A stretch of 64,000 bases of DNA from Phaeobacter sp. QD34_24 (GTDB lineage Bacteria; Pseudomonadota; Alphaproteobacteria; Rhodobacterales; Rhodobacteraceae): positions 62,001 through 126,000 of the forward strand of contig NZ_JARCJD010000009.1 in NCBI RefSeq assembly GCF_028890115.1, given 5' to 3'. The notes under the pieces are model-generated. The model searched no databases. It was given only the letters and a program-made list of their open reading frames with translations, and was not told where the DNA came from. Made by a program: the position numbers and the translations under genes. This document shows, one piece after another, positions 25,600-36,569 of this stretch. The stretch's first letter is position 1. The number at the start of each line of letters is the position of its first letter.

Positions 25600-27381
25600 T
25601 CAGTGATCCTGGGCGGCACCCGCACCGCGCGGGATGCGGACGCTTTCCACCAGCTCTTCGATCTCGGTCGGGATCGGGTCGCTGGATTTGGAGACCACAT
25701 AGGCCACCGCGAAGTTCACCATCGCGCCGATCGCACCAAAGGAAGTGGACTTGATGGTGCCCAGCAGCGGATCCGCATCGGTGAAGCTGTTGGTGCCGGG
25801 GATGAAGAACCAGCCCTTGTGCAGGAAGATGTAGATCAGTGTCACCACCAGACCTGCGATCATGCCTGCAACCGCGCCCTTGTTGTTCACCTTGGTGAAG
25901 ATGCCCATCATCAGCGCCGGGAAGATCGAGGCCGCCGCCAGACCAAAGGCCAGCGCCACGGTCTGCGCCGCAAAGCCCGGAGGGTTGAGGCCCAGATAGG
26001 TGGCAACCGCGATGGCAACCGCCATGGCAACACGGGCCGACAGAAGCTCGCCTTTTTCCGAGATATTCGGATTGATCGAGCCTTTGATCAGGTCGTGGCT
26101 CACAGCCGAGGAGATCGCCAGCAGCAGACCCGCCGCGGTGGACAGCGCCGCCGCCAGACCGCCCGCAGCCACCAGACCGATCACCCAGCCGGGCAGGTTG
26201 GCGATTTCGGGGTTGGCCAGAACCAGGATGTCACGGTTGAACTTGGTCAGCTCGTTGCCCTGCCAGCCGTTTTCAGCTGCCTTGGCCTGCATATCCGCAT
26301 TCTTGTCGTTGTAATACTGGATCTTGCCGTCGCCGTTCTTGTCTTCCCAGTCCAGCAGACCGGTTTTCTGCCAGGTGGCCATCCAGTCATAGCGGGCGTC
26401 GTTTTCGATCTGCTCGACCGAGACCGCTTCGCCGTTTGTGCCATTGGGCCACATCATGTCGGTGATGTTGAGGCGGGCCATGGCGCCAACTGCCGGGGCA
26501 GTCAGGTACAAGAGCGCGATGAAGACCAGCGCCCAGCCGGCGGACCAGCGTGCGTCGGACACCTTGGGAACGGTGAAGAAGCGCATGATCACGTGGGGCA
26601 GGCCGGCGGTGCCGATCATCAGCGACAGGGTGAAGAGCACCATGTTCAGCGTGTCGGCGTGGTGGGCGGTGTATTCATTGAAGCCCAGCTCGCGCACGAT
26701 GGCGTCGAGCTTCGCCAGAAGCGGCTCGCCCGAGGCGGCGTGATCACCAAACAGACCCAGCGCCGGGATCGGATTGCCGGTCAGTTGCAGCGAGATGAAG
26801 ATGGCCGGGATGGTATAGGCCATGATCAGCACGACGTATTGTGCAACCTGGGTATAGGTCACGCCCTTCATGCCGCCGAACACGGCATAGGCGAAGACCA
26901 CACAGGCGCCGATCAGCAGACCCGCGGTGTTGGAGACCTCAAGGAAGCGGCCAAAGGCCACGCCCACGCCGGTCATCTGACCGATCACGTAAGTTGTTGA
27001 GGCCACGATCAGGCAGATCACCGCCACGATGCGCGCGGTGGGGCTGTAGAAGCGGTCGCCGATGAACTCGGATACGGTGAACTTGCCGAACTTGCGCAGG
27101 TAGGGCGCCAGCAGCAGCGCCAGCAGCACGTAGCCGCCGGTCCAGCCCATCAGGAAGGAGGAGTTGTCATAGCCGGTAAAGGCGATCAGACCCGCCATCG
27201 AGATGAAGGAGGCCGCAGACATCCAGTCCGCCGCCGTGGCCATACCATTGGTGACGGGGTGAACACCCCGGCCAGCGGCGTAGAACTCCGAGGTGGAGCC
27301 GGCACGCGCCCAGATGGCGATACCGATATAGAGCGCGAAGGAGGCGCCCACGAAGAGCAGGTTGATGGTAAACTGATCCAT
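25600..27381 (-). CDS. actP: cation/acetate symporter ActP (SSF family)
   Basis: This 593-residue sodium:solute symporter has about 13 membrane helices (INLLFVGASFALYIGIAIWA at the start, then the AAGRGVHPVTNGMATAADWMSAASFISMAG segment typical of acetate permeases). A large extra soluble loop (about residues 310-390, rich in Asp and Asn, with WEDKNGDGKIQYYNDKNAD resembling an EF-hand-like calcium loop) lies in the middle. ActP takes up acetate and other short carboxylates with Na+ or H+. The DUF4212 partner gene precedes it by 3 bases, and the DUF294 protein follows. The acidic loop is longer than in E. coli ActP (549 residues). Confidence 0.92.
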   Translation of the reverse strand: MDQFTINLLFVGASFALYIGIAIWARAGSTSEFYAAGRGVHPVTNGMATAADWMSAASFISMAGLIAFTGYDNSSFLMGWTGGYVLLALLLAPYLRKFGKFTVSEFIGDRFYSPTARIVAVICLIVASTTYVIGQMTGVGVAFGRFLEVSNTAGLLIGACVVFAYAVFGGMKGVTYTQVAQYVVLIMAYTIPAIFISLQLTGNPIPALGLFGDHAASGEPLLAKLDAIVRELGFNEYTAHHADTLNMVLFTLSLMIGTAGLPHVIMRFFTVPKVSDARWSAGWALVFIALLYLTAPAVGAMARLNITDMMWPNGTNGEAVSVEQIENDARYDWMATWQKTGLLDWEDKNGDGKIQYYNDKNADMQAKAAENGWQGNELTKFNRDILVLANPEIANLPGWVIGLVAAGGLAAALSTAAGLLLAISSAVSHDLIKGSINPNISEKGELLSARVAMAVAIAVATYLGLNPPGFAAQTVALAFGLAAASIFPALMMGIFTKVNNKGAVAGMIAGLVVTLIYIFLHKGWFFIPGTNSFTDADPLLGTIKSTSFGAIGAMVNFAVAYVVSKSSDPIPTEIEELVESVRIPRGAGAAQDH

Positions 27382-27384
27382 GGC

Positions 27385-27669
27385 TTATTCCTCCTCGACG
27401 CCGAATTCACGGTCGAGACGGTTCATCCGCCAGGCGTAGAAAAAGATCAGGCCCAGGAAGACCAGGATCGATCCCTGCTGGGCAAACCAGAAGCCCAGAT
27501 CGCTGCCGCCGACCGAGATGCCAGAGAGCATCGGGCGCAGCAGAATGCCAAATCCGAATGAAACGACAGCCCAGATCACCAGGCTGATGAGAATGATGCG
27601 CACATTGGCCTGCCAATAGCCCTTATCGGACTCGGCAGCCTTTGCGGCATTTGTTGTGTGGTCCGCCAT
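27385..27669 (-). CDS. DUF4212 small subunit of the SSF acetate symporter
   Basis: The 94-residue protein has two transmembrane helices (RIILISLVIWAVVSFGFGILL and WFAQQGSILVFLGLIFFYAW) and the DUF4212 ending MNRLDREFGVEE. This family is found directly before SSF permeases of the ActP type, as here (3-base gap). GGAGGAG precedes the ATG. The 218 bases upstream, to adk, should hold the promoter of the acetate uptake operon. Confidence 0.93.
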   Translation of the reverse strand: MADHTTNAAKAAESDKGYWQANVRIILISLVIWAVVSFGFGILLRPMLSGISVGGSDLGFWFAQQGSILVFLGLIFFYAWRMNRLDREFGVEEE

Positions 27670-27887
27670 GGCGGCTCCTCCTTGCTACGGGTTCTGCCTG
27701 CCCTGGCTTTGGACGCTGGGCAGACCTTCTCTGTTTGCCTGCGCAGCGCGATTGGACATCGGGCAGACATCAGGCATTACTCCTTTGGTCGCCAAAGCGG
27801 GGCTTTGGCGGTGCCATCGGGTATTTCGGGTCTTGAGGCGGGCGCCCGGCGGCAGCTAATGGCCGGGCGTCCGAAGTTTGGCCGGGC

Positions 27888-28571
27888 CTAGGGCGCGGCG
27901 GTCTTTACAATCGCGGCAAGGCCCTTGGCGACCTCGTCGATCTGGCCCATGGCGTCGATCTTTTGCAGCACGCCCTTGTCGCCGTAATAGGCGATCAGCG
28001 GGGCGGTCTGCTCGTGATAGGCCGCAAGACGGCTTGCCACGGTTTCAGCATTGTCATCGGCGCGGCGCTTCATCTCGGTGCCGCCGCATTTGTCGCAGGT
28101 GCCTGCCTTTTGCGGTTGCTTGAAGCTGTCGTGGTAGCCTTCGCCGCAGCCCGCGCAGGTGTAACGCCCGGCAACGCGGGTCACCATGGCATCGTCGTCC
28201 ACCTCAAGGCTGATGGCGGCGTTGATCTTCTGGCCGGTTTCGGACAGGAGCGCATCCAGCGCCTCTGCCTGAACCGCGGTGCGGGGGAACCCATCAAGGA
28301 TCACGCCCTTGGCGCAGTCGGGTTCGGCGAGGCGGTCGCGCAGGATGGCGATCACGATCTCGTCCGACACGAGGCCGCCCGATTCCATCACCGATTTCGC
28401 GGCCTTGCCGGCCTCGGTGCCCGCAGCCACGGCGGCGCGCAGAAGGTCGCCGGTCGAAAGCTGCACAAGACCAAAGCTTTCTTCCAGCATGCGGGCCTGG
28501 GTGCCCTTCCCGGCGCCCGGAGGGCCGAGAAGGATCAGAACGGCGGGGCGGGTCATCACGTCTGTCGTCAT
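27888..28571 (-). CDS. adk: adenylate kinase, long zinc-finger-lid form
   Basis: The 227-residue enzyme has the P-loop GPPGAGKGTQ, the NMP-binding LSTGDLLRAAV, the DGFPRT motif and a LID domain with four cysteines in CAGC and CDKC, probably binding zinc. It converts AMP + ATP to two ADP. The ATG is 4 bases beyond the acsA stop in the same direction, so it is very likely cotranscribed with acsA, whose reaction produces AMP. Bacterial adk is usually in the ribosomal-protein (secY) operon; whether the genome has a second copy there cannot be seen. Confidence 0.93.
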   Translation of the reverse strand: MTTDVMTRPAVLILLGPPGAGKGTQARMLEESFGLVQLSTGDLLRAAVAAGTEAGKAAKSVMESGGLVSDEIVIAILRDRLAEPDCAKGVILDGFPRTAVQAEALDALLSETGQKINAAISLEVDDDAMVTRVAGRYTCAGCGEGYHDSFKQPQKAGTCDKCGGTEMKRRADDNAETVASRLAAYHEQTAPLIAYYGDKGVLQKIDAMGQIDEVAKGLAAIVKTAAP

Positions 28572-28575
28572 GGCC

Positions 28576-30537
<1,962 letters not shown>

Positions 30538-31036
30538 CTGGTGTCCTCCCTGACTTCTCCTCAGTTTGTCACCCGACAGCGCGGTGGCGCAGGTGTCAAA
30601 CCGTTTCCTTCCTCGGCCGCCATAATAAGGAAAGTTGAAAATAAGTGAATAAAGGACGCAAAAACAGAGGTTTGTTTGTAAATGAATTTCCTGCTTGTGA
30701 ATATCCTGTAAACAATCGCGGCGAAGCGGCTGAATAATGATTTTTTTTGCAGTGTCTTGCCTGTCAACGGCTTTGCGGCTGTTTCCGGTGGGCGGCGGCG
30801 CCAATGACGAGATTTTTCCGGATGCACGCGTCCGCAGGGCGATACAACCTGCGGCAAAACGCGCAGCTTGTGCGGCGCCGCGATCCTTTGGGTGGAGACA
30901 GGCGACTCTGCCTGTTGCCGGGAATTTGAGCGTGCCGGGGCTTGGCAGGCCCGTGCCTTACGGTTAGCTTGTCCGCCAAGCGCCCCTCGGGACGAGGTCC
31001 GAAAACTGCAAGGGCGCAAAATGGGAGAGAAAAACC
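30538..31036. promoter_or_regulatory. divergent acsA / dctP intergenic region
   Basis: These 499 bases contain no gene that I can support. The part next to acsA (about 30600-30750) is clearly AT-richer than its surroundings and has related T/A cores at 30675-30682 (TTTGTAAA) and 30707-30714 (TGTAAACA), and a T8 run near 30742. These are candidate binding sites for a regulator of acsA; no established motif is matched with confidence. The dctP side is GC-rich. Confidence 0.45.
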
Positions 31037-32053
31037 ATGAATAAACTTCTGACTGCCGCTGTCGCGGCTTCCGCTGGCTTTGCGATCGCCGGAGAGGCCG
31101 CAGCCACGGAATGGAATGTTTCGGTCTGGGGCAAGCGTCGCGCCTTTACCGAACATGTGGAAAAGCTGGCTGAGCTGGTCAGCGCCAAGACCGATGGCGC
31201 CTTCACCATCAACGTGAGCTACGGTGGCCTGTCCAAACCGCGCGAAAACCTGGATGGCATTTCCATCGGTGCCTTTGAAATGGCGCAGTTCTGCGCGGGT
31301 TACCACCGCGACAAGAACCCCTCGATCACCGTTCTGGAACTGCCTTTCCTGGGCGTGCAGAACCTGGAAGAGGAAGTCGCCGTCAGCCACGCGGTCTATG
31401 CGCACCCTTCGGCAGCCAAGGATCTGGCCCGCTGGAATGCGAAGCTGCTGATGACCTCTCCGATGCCGCAGTATAACCTGGTTGGCACCGGCGAGCCGCG
31501 CGATGAACTGTCCGAATTCGAAGGCATGCGCGTTCGCGCAACCGGCGGTCTGGGCAAGGCCTTCGAGGCCGTCGGCGGCGTGCCCACCTCGGTGCCTGCG
31601 ACCGAAGCCTATAACGCCATGGAATCCGGCGTTGTCGACACCGTTGCCTTTGCCCAGCACGCGCATCTGTCCTTCGGCACCATCAACCGGGCCGAATGGT
31701 GGACCGCGAACCTGAACCCCGGCACCGTGAACTGCCCGGTGGTGGTCAACACAGATGCCTATGATGCGCTGAGCGATTCCGAGCGGGAAGCGCTTGACGG
31801 CTCCATCGACGAGGCAATCGCCTACTACCTCGAAAACTACGGCAAGCTGCTGACCAAATGGGACAGTGTTCTGGCCGAAAAAGGGGTCGAGAAGGTGATG
31901 ATCTCCGAAGAGCAGCTGGCCGCGTTCCGCGCCAAGGCTGCCGATCCGATCCGCGAACAGTGGATCAAGGACATGGAAGCCCAGGGCATCCCCGGTCAGG
32001 AACTCTATGACCTGGTGGTGACCACCCTGGAGAAGACCCGCGCGGGCAACTAA
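31037..32053 (+). CDS. TRAP transporter substrate-binding protein (DctP family)
   Basis: The 338-residue protein begins with a signal peptide (MNKLLTAAVAASAGFAIAGEAAA, cleavage near TEWNVS) followed by a DctP fold: FTEHVEKLAELVSAKTDGAF, the GAFEMAQFCAGYH loop and the conserved GMRVRATGGLGKAFEAVGGVPTSVP segment with the ligand-anchoring Arg. It captures a carboxylate-containing solute in the periplasm for the DctQM permease. The ligand cannot be told; adjacency to acsA is divergent and does not prove a link. A strong terminator-like hairpin follows before dctQ. Confidence 0.92.
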   Translation: MNKLLTAAVAASAGFAIAGEAAATEWNVSVWGKRRAFTEHVEKLAELVSAKTDGAFTINVSYGGLSKPRENLDGISIGAFEMAQFCAGYHRDKNPSITVLELPFLGVQNLEEEVAVSHAVYAHPSAAKDLARWNAKLLMTSPMPQYNLVGTGEPRDELSEFEGMRVRATGGLGKAFEAVGGVPTSVPATEAYNAMESGVVDTVAFAQHAHLSFGTINRAEWWTANLNPGTVNCPVVVNTDAYDALSDSEREALDGSIDEAIAYYLENYGKLLTKWDSVLAEKGVEKVMISEEQLAAFRAKAADPIREQWIKDMEAQGIPGQELYDLVVTTLEKTRAGN

Positions 32054-32066
32054 ACGCGCATGTCAG

Positions 32067-32100
32067 AAACAGGCCGGGATCACTCTCCCGGCCTGTTTTT
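32067..32100 (+). terminator. terminator/attenuator between dctP and dctQ
   Basis: A perfect 13-bp stem AAACAGGCCGGGA / TCCCGGCCTGTTT with a 6-base loop and a T5 end. It lies 14 bases after the dctP stop and 34 bases before dctQ. Partial read-through would give more binding protein than permease. Confidence 0.85.
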
Positions 32101-32133
32101 GCTTTCTGGACACTCTAACGAAAGGTGGGGGCC

Positions 32134-32805
32134 ATGGCGGGAAACGCCGCGGTAATAGAAGACGACAGCCTGGTCAGCCGATTGGACCTGGGGCTGTTGC
32201 GGATTGAGCAGGTGCTGGCGCTGGTCAGCGGCCTTGCGGTATTTTCGCTCATGGTGCTGGCGGTTGCCTCGGTCGGGGGACGCTCGGCCTTCAACGCGCC
32301 CTTGCCGGGCTATGTGGACTGGATCGAACAGGCGATGCCGCTGATTGCCTTCATGGGCATTGCCTATGTGCAGCGCGACGGCGGCCATATTCGCATGGAC
32401 ATCCTGATCGGTTCCCTGCGGGGACGCGCCCTGTGGCTGTTCGAACTGTTTTCGGTCCTGTTGATCCTGGCGCTGATGCTGCTTTTGGTCTGGGGCAGTT
32501 GGGCGCATTTCTCCCGCTCGTTCGATTTTGCAGCGCCACTGTGGAGCCGCGACAGTTCGATCGATATCGGTATTCCGCTTTGGCCGGCCAAATTGCTGGC
32601 GCCGGTGGCCTTTTCGGTGCTGTGCCTGCGGCTCCTGCTGCAGGTCTGGGCCTACGGGCGGGCGCTGGTGCTGGGGCTGGAGTCTCCGGCGGCCGTGCCA
32701 CTGATCCAGGATGCCGCCGCCCAGGCCGCCCATGAGGCGGATGTGCTCACAGGTCATGACGATGGCCATGACGATAGCGCGACTGCGCGCAATCCCAAGG
32801 AATAG
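32134..32805 (+). CDS. TRAP transporter small permease (DctQ family)
   Basis: The 223-residue protein has four transmembrane helices (LALVSGLAVFSLMVLAVASVGG, WIEQAMPLIAFMGIAYVQRDGGHIRMDI, LWLFELFSVLLILALMLLLVWGSW, PAKLLAPVAFSVLCLRLLLQVW). The VQRDGGHIRMD motif is typical of DctQ. I choose the ATG at 32134 with GGTGGGG just upstream over the GTG at 32125. A His/Asp-rich tail (GHDDGHDD) closes the protein. dctM starts 9 bases after its stop. Confidence 0.9.
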   Translation: MAGNAAVIEDDSLVSRLDLGLLRIEQVLALVSGLAVFSLMVLAVASVGGRSAFNAPLPGYVDWIEQAMPLIAFMGIAYVQRDGGHIRMDILIGSLRGRALWLFELFSVLLILALMLLLVWGSWAHFSRSFDFAAPLWSRDSSIDIGIPLWPAKLLAPVAFSVLCLRLLLQVWAYGRALVLGLESPAAVPLIQDAAAQAAHEADVLTGHDDGHDDSATARNPKE

Positions 32806-32814
32806 GACGCGCCG

Positions 32815-34218
32815 ATGGAACCGATTGAAATTGGCCTTTGGGTCACCGGCTTTCTTCTTGTCCTCGTGGTGACCGGCATGCGGGTTGCCTTTGCCGCCGC
32901 CCTGGCGGGGTTGGTGGGGCTGACCTGGATCTTCTGGGCCAAATTCGGCTATGATCCGGCCCGCTTTACCAAGGCGCTGACCATTGCCGTGAAAACCGCG
33001 GGGCAGGTGCCCCATTCCAAAGTGTCGAGCCAGGCGCTGTCGCTGATCCCGACCTTCATCCTGATTGGCTATCTGGCCTATTATGCCGGCCTGACCAAGG
33101 CGCTGTTCGAGGCGGCCAAACGCTGGATCGCCTGGTTGCCCGGGGGGCTTGCGGTTTCGACCGTCTTTGCCACGGCGGGCTTTGCCGCGGTATCCGGCGC
33201 CTCGGTTGCGACCTCTGCCGTTTTTGCCCGTATCGCCATCCCGGAAATGCTGGCCATCGGCTATAACAAGAAGTTCGCCGCAGGTGTGGTGGCGGCCGGT
33301 GGCACGCTGGCCTCGCTGATCCCGCCCTCGGCGATCCTGGTGATCTATGCCATCATCGTGGAGCAGGACGTGGGCAAGCTCTTGTTGGCCGGCTTCATTC
33401 CCGGAGCCTTCTCGGCCATCATCTACGGCGGGCTGATCGTCGGTATCGCCATGGTCTTCAAGACCGTTGGCCCGCCGGTCAAGGGCTTCACCTGGGGGCA
33501 GCGGTTCGCCTCCTTGCCGGGGGCGCTGCCGATCATCCTGGTGGTGCTGATCATCATCTGCTTTGTCTACAACCCCTTTGGCGAGCAGGCCTGGGGCACC
33601 CCGACCGAGGGCGGTGCTATCGGCGCCTTCATCGTGTTCCTTTACGCGCTGAAGGAGGGCATGAAGTGGTCCGAGCTGAAATCCGCATTGTTGGAAACCG
33701 CGAAACTCTCGGTGATGATCTTCTCGATCATCTGGGGCGTTCTGATCTACGTGCGCTTCCTGGGGTTTGCGGATCTTCCGGGCGCGTTTTCGGACTGGAT
33801 CACCTCGCTGGATATGTCGCCCATGGTGATCCTGATCTGCATCCTGCTGGCCTATGCGGTGCTGGGGATGTTCATGGATGCGATCGGCATGCTGCTGTTG
33901 ACGCTGCCGGTGGTCTACCCGGCGGTGATGGCGCTCAATGGCGGCGAAGCGGTCTCGGCCGCGGACAGCGCCTTTGGCATGAATGGCACCATGTGCGCGA
34001 TCTGGTTCGGGATCCTGGTGGTGAAGATGGCCGAGTTCTGCCTGATCACCCCGCCGATCGGTCTCAACTGCTTTGTTGTGGCCGGTGTGCGGGATGACCT
34101 GAGCGTGCAGGATGTCTTCAAGGGGGTCACCCCCTTCTTCATCGCCGATGCGGTGACCATCGCCCTGTTGGTCGCCTTCCCGGGGATCGTGCTCTACCTG
34201 CCGTCGCTGGCGGGCTAG
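32815..34218 (+). CDS. TRAP transporter large permease (DctM family)
   Basis: The 467-residue protein is the Na+-coupled transport subunit. It has 11-13 membrane helices, the GFAAVSGASVATSAVFARIAIPEM motif near residue 120, the AAGGTLASLIPPSAILVIYAI motif (about 160) and a second repeat with YAVLGMFMDAIGMLLLTLPVVYPAVM. It works with the upstream DctP and DctQ proteins. Downstream is a GC hairpin without U-tract. Confidence 0.94.
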   Translation: MEPIEIGLWVTGFLLVLVVTGMRVAFAAALAGLVGLTWIFWAKFGYDPARFTKALTIAVKTAGQVPHSKVSSQALSLIPTFILIGYLAYYAGLTKALFEAAKRWIAWLPGGLAVSTVFATAGFAAVSGASVATSAVFARIAIPEMLAIGYNKKFAAGVVAAGGTLASLIPPSAILVIYAIIVEQDVGKLLLAGFIPGAFSAIIYGGLIVGIAMVFKTVGPPVKGFTWGQRFASLPGALPIILVVLIIICFVYNPFGEQAWGTPTEGGAIGAFIVFLYALKEGMKWSELKSALLETAKLSVMIFSIIWGVLIYVRFLGFADLPGAFSDWITSLDMSPMVILICILLAYAVLGMFMDAIGMLLLTLPVVYPAVMALNGGEAVSAADSAFGMNGTMCAIWFGILVVKMAEFCLITPPIGLNCFVVAGVRDDLSVQDVFKGVTPFFIADAVTIALLVAFPGIVLYLPSLAG

Positions 34219-34235
34219 GCGGACTGAAACCTTTG

Positions 34236-34262
34236 GGCTGCGCCTGTCCCTTGGGCGCAGCC
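34236..34262 (+). terminator. possible terminator hairpin after dctM
   Basis: A 9-bp stem GGCTGCGCC / GGCGCAGCC with a 9-base loop but no T-tract. The rest of the 362-base gap 34219-34580 becomes AT-rich towards the chemoreceptor (around 34370-34440) and probably holds its promoter; I see no gene in it. Confidence 0.35.
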
Positions 34263-34580
34263 GACACGCCTGGGTTCGGCCGTGCTGGCGGTTTTGGGCG
34301 CAGGTGCGGGCGTTGAGGCTGCACAGCCCGTCTTGAAACCGATTGGCTCAGCGGCGACTGCCCCTTGTAAATAAGGGTGATTCGCCTAAATAGACATATT
34401 CTGCACATGTTAAATGTTCGATAATTGTAAGTGCTCTTCGTAGTATTGGCCGCGCGTTTTGGGCGAATTGGGCGAAACAGACAATTATCAGGATGTTAAT
34501 GCGTCATACGCACGATACCGTAAATTCTCCATAAATCTCATGTTGAGATCTGGAGGCGTGTATTGTTGCGAGGAACACTG

Positions 34581-36074
34581 ATGACACGTGATACGCAGGA
34601 CACCCTGACAAAATTTGGTCTGACCGGAGACGATCGTCAAAGGCTGGTCAAGGCGGGCAAGCTGGTTGAACCCATTCTGGACGACGCGCTGGAGTTCTTT
34701 TACGCCTTCGCCAAATCCGACCCCGAGATTGCCCAGTTTTTCCCGAACGAAAGCACCATGGCCCATGCGCGCGCGGCGCAGAAGGTTCACTGGCAGAAAC
34801 TCATGTCGGGCAGCTTCAACGAGGAGTACCTCGCCTCGGCGCAACGTGTCGGAACCGTGCATTTCAACATCCAACTGCCCTTTTCCATGTATCTGTCCGG
34901 CTACGGCCGGGCGAGCGAGTATATTCAGAAACGGGTGCTGGAACGCTCTGGCGCCTTGGTCGGCAAATTCGCCAGACGCCGGGTGTGAGATACCCTTGGC
35001 GTTCTGACCCGTGCCTTTGCCTTTGATACCTATCAGGTGATCGCGGCCTATTTCGCGGCACAGAAGGAGGAGCAGGACAGGGCCTTCAAATATCTTAGCG
35101 AAGGGATCGACCGGGTCGTCGCGCGGGATCTGTCCACGCCGATCCCCGGTCCCGAGCAAAGCGATTTCCCCGAACGCTTCAACGAGGTGCGCCTGTCCTT
35201 CAACGATCTGATGTCCTCCACCCGCAATGTGATCATGACCATCCAGGAGTCGACCGACAATCTCAATCGGATCGCAAATGAGGTGAACCAGTCGGCCGAG
35301 GATCTGTCGCGCCGCACCGAAACCCAGGCGGCGACGCTGGAGGAAACCGCAGCGGCCGTGGAAGAGATCAACAGCTCGGTGCAGTCCTCGACCGAGTCCA
35401 CCAACAAGACCGAGGCGGTTGTCCTGCAGACCCGCGACAATGCCGCCAAGGGCAACGATGTTGCGGATCAGGCGGTCGCGAAGATGCGCGAAATCTCAGA
35501 ATCGTCGGCGCAGATCTCGCAGATCATCTCGGTGATCGACGATATCGCCTTCCAGACCAATCTCTTGGCGCTGAACGCGGGCGTCGAGGCGGCGCGTGCG
35601 GGCGACGCCGGTCGCGGCTTTGCCGTGGTCGCCTCCGAAGTGCGTGGCCTGGCCCAGCGGGCAGCCGCTTCCGCCAAGGAGATCAAGGCCCTGGTTACGA
35701 CCAGTACACAGCATGTGGATACCGGCGTTGCCATGGTGGATCAGGCCGGTGCGACGCTGACCAGCATCGTGCGGGACATCGAGATGGTCTCGGATCTGAC
35801 GGCCGATATCGTCAATTCGGCCCGCGAACAGTCCACCGGCCTGTCGGAAATCGCCGTTGGGGTCTCTCAGCTGGATACGGTGACACAGCAGAACGCCGCC
35901 ATGGTCGAACAGACTGCCGCCGCCATCATGTCACTGCAGCAGGATACCCAGGTGCTGTCGGAATTGGTCGGAACCTTCACGGTGACGGCGGGCAGCAATG
36001 TGCGCAGTTTTGACCCCAGCCAGACCCGGGGCAGACAGCCTGAAGATCCGATGCAGGCCGCGGTCGGTTTCTAA
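34581..36074 (+). pseudogene. globin-coupled methyl-accepting chemotaxis protein interrupted by one in-frame TGA
   Basis: The frame encodes an N-terminal sensor globin of the HemAT type (about residues 1-165, including KLVEPILDDALEFFYAFAKSDPEIAQFF, probable proximal-His region AQKVHWQKLM and a continuing globin helix RAFAFDTYQVIAAYF). A soluble MCP signalling domain with the hairpin tip IDDIAFQTNLLALNAGVEAA follows and the frame ends at 36074. A single TGA at 34986-34988 interrupts the globin; sequence on both sides is in the same frame and homologous. There are no membrane helices, so it would be a cytoplasmic aerotaxis receptor. AGGAA precedes the ATG at 34581. A GTG at 35037 could restart the MCP part but lacks a good ribosome binding site. 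Either a nonsense mutation, read-through or a sequencing error explains it. Confidence 0.82.
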
Positions 36075-36123
36075 TCGCTTTGGCGTCAGTGCGTCGCTGG
36101 GTGTATCACAGGATTCTACCACT

Positions 36124-36156
36124 GGGCTGTCGGATCAATCCCTGATCCGGCAGCCC
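36124..36156 (+). terminator. stem-loop downstream of the chemoreceptor
   Basis: A 14-bp stem (GGGCTGTCGGATCA / TGATCCGGCAGCCC, one G-T pair) with a 5-base loop, 50 bases after the MCP stop, without a clear U-tract. Confidence 0.5.
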
Positions 36157-36285
36157 GTTCGTATCAGCGTATCGCCTGGGCGTCGCACAGAGCGTCCGCG
36201 CGATGTTCTGGGGCGCAGCGCTTGCGACAGTCTTGCAGACGTGCAGCGCGTCGCCGCGATAGGTGCTATTCATTTGTGGGGGTTA

Positions 36286-36375
36286 TGGCGGAGAGACAGG
36301 GATTCGAACCCTGGAGACGGTTTCCCGCCTACACACTTTCCAGGCGTGCGCCTTCGACCACTCGGCCACCTCTCC
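36286..36375 (-). tRNA. tRNA-Ser (anticodon GGA)
   Basis: On the minus strand the sequence folds as a class II tRNA: acceptor GGAGAGG pairing with TCTCTCC (terminal G-T), D-arm TGGCCGAGTGGTCGAAGGC, anticodon loop CTGGAAA with anticodon GGA, a long variable arm (GGCGGGAAACCGTC) and the T-arm GGGTTCGAATCCC. An encoded CCA ends the gene. It decodes UCC/UCU Ser codons. It lies between the chemoreceptor and the acylase operon, at the border to the accessory-looking region; tRNA-Ser genes are frequent integration sites, but I see no att duplication or integrase. Confidence 0.97.
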
Positions 36376-36569
36376 GTGGGGCGGATATGTGACGGATCGC
36401 CGGGGAAATTGCAAGAGGCTAATCTGCAAAAAGTTCAGTCATTTTTCGACCGCGATCAGGGCGGTTTTCAGGGTGCGCAAATGGGAGAGGATAGCCCGGA
36501 TTGCGGGGCATGATCGCCTCACGTCAGAGCTGTGCGACTGGCCAGGGGGCGCGTGTCGTGGCCTGCAGA

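Noticed and set aside
34986-34988. TGA in the globin receptor as selenocysteine codon
   Set aside because: Globin and MCP families have no selenocysteine at this position, and I see no convincing selenocysteine insertion hairpin directly after it.
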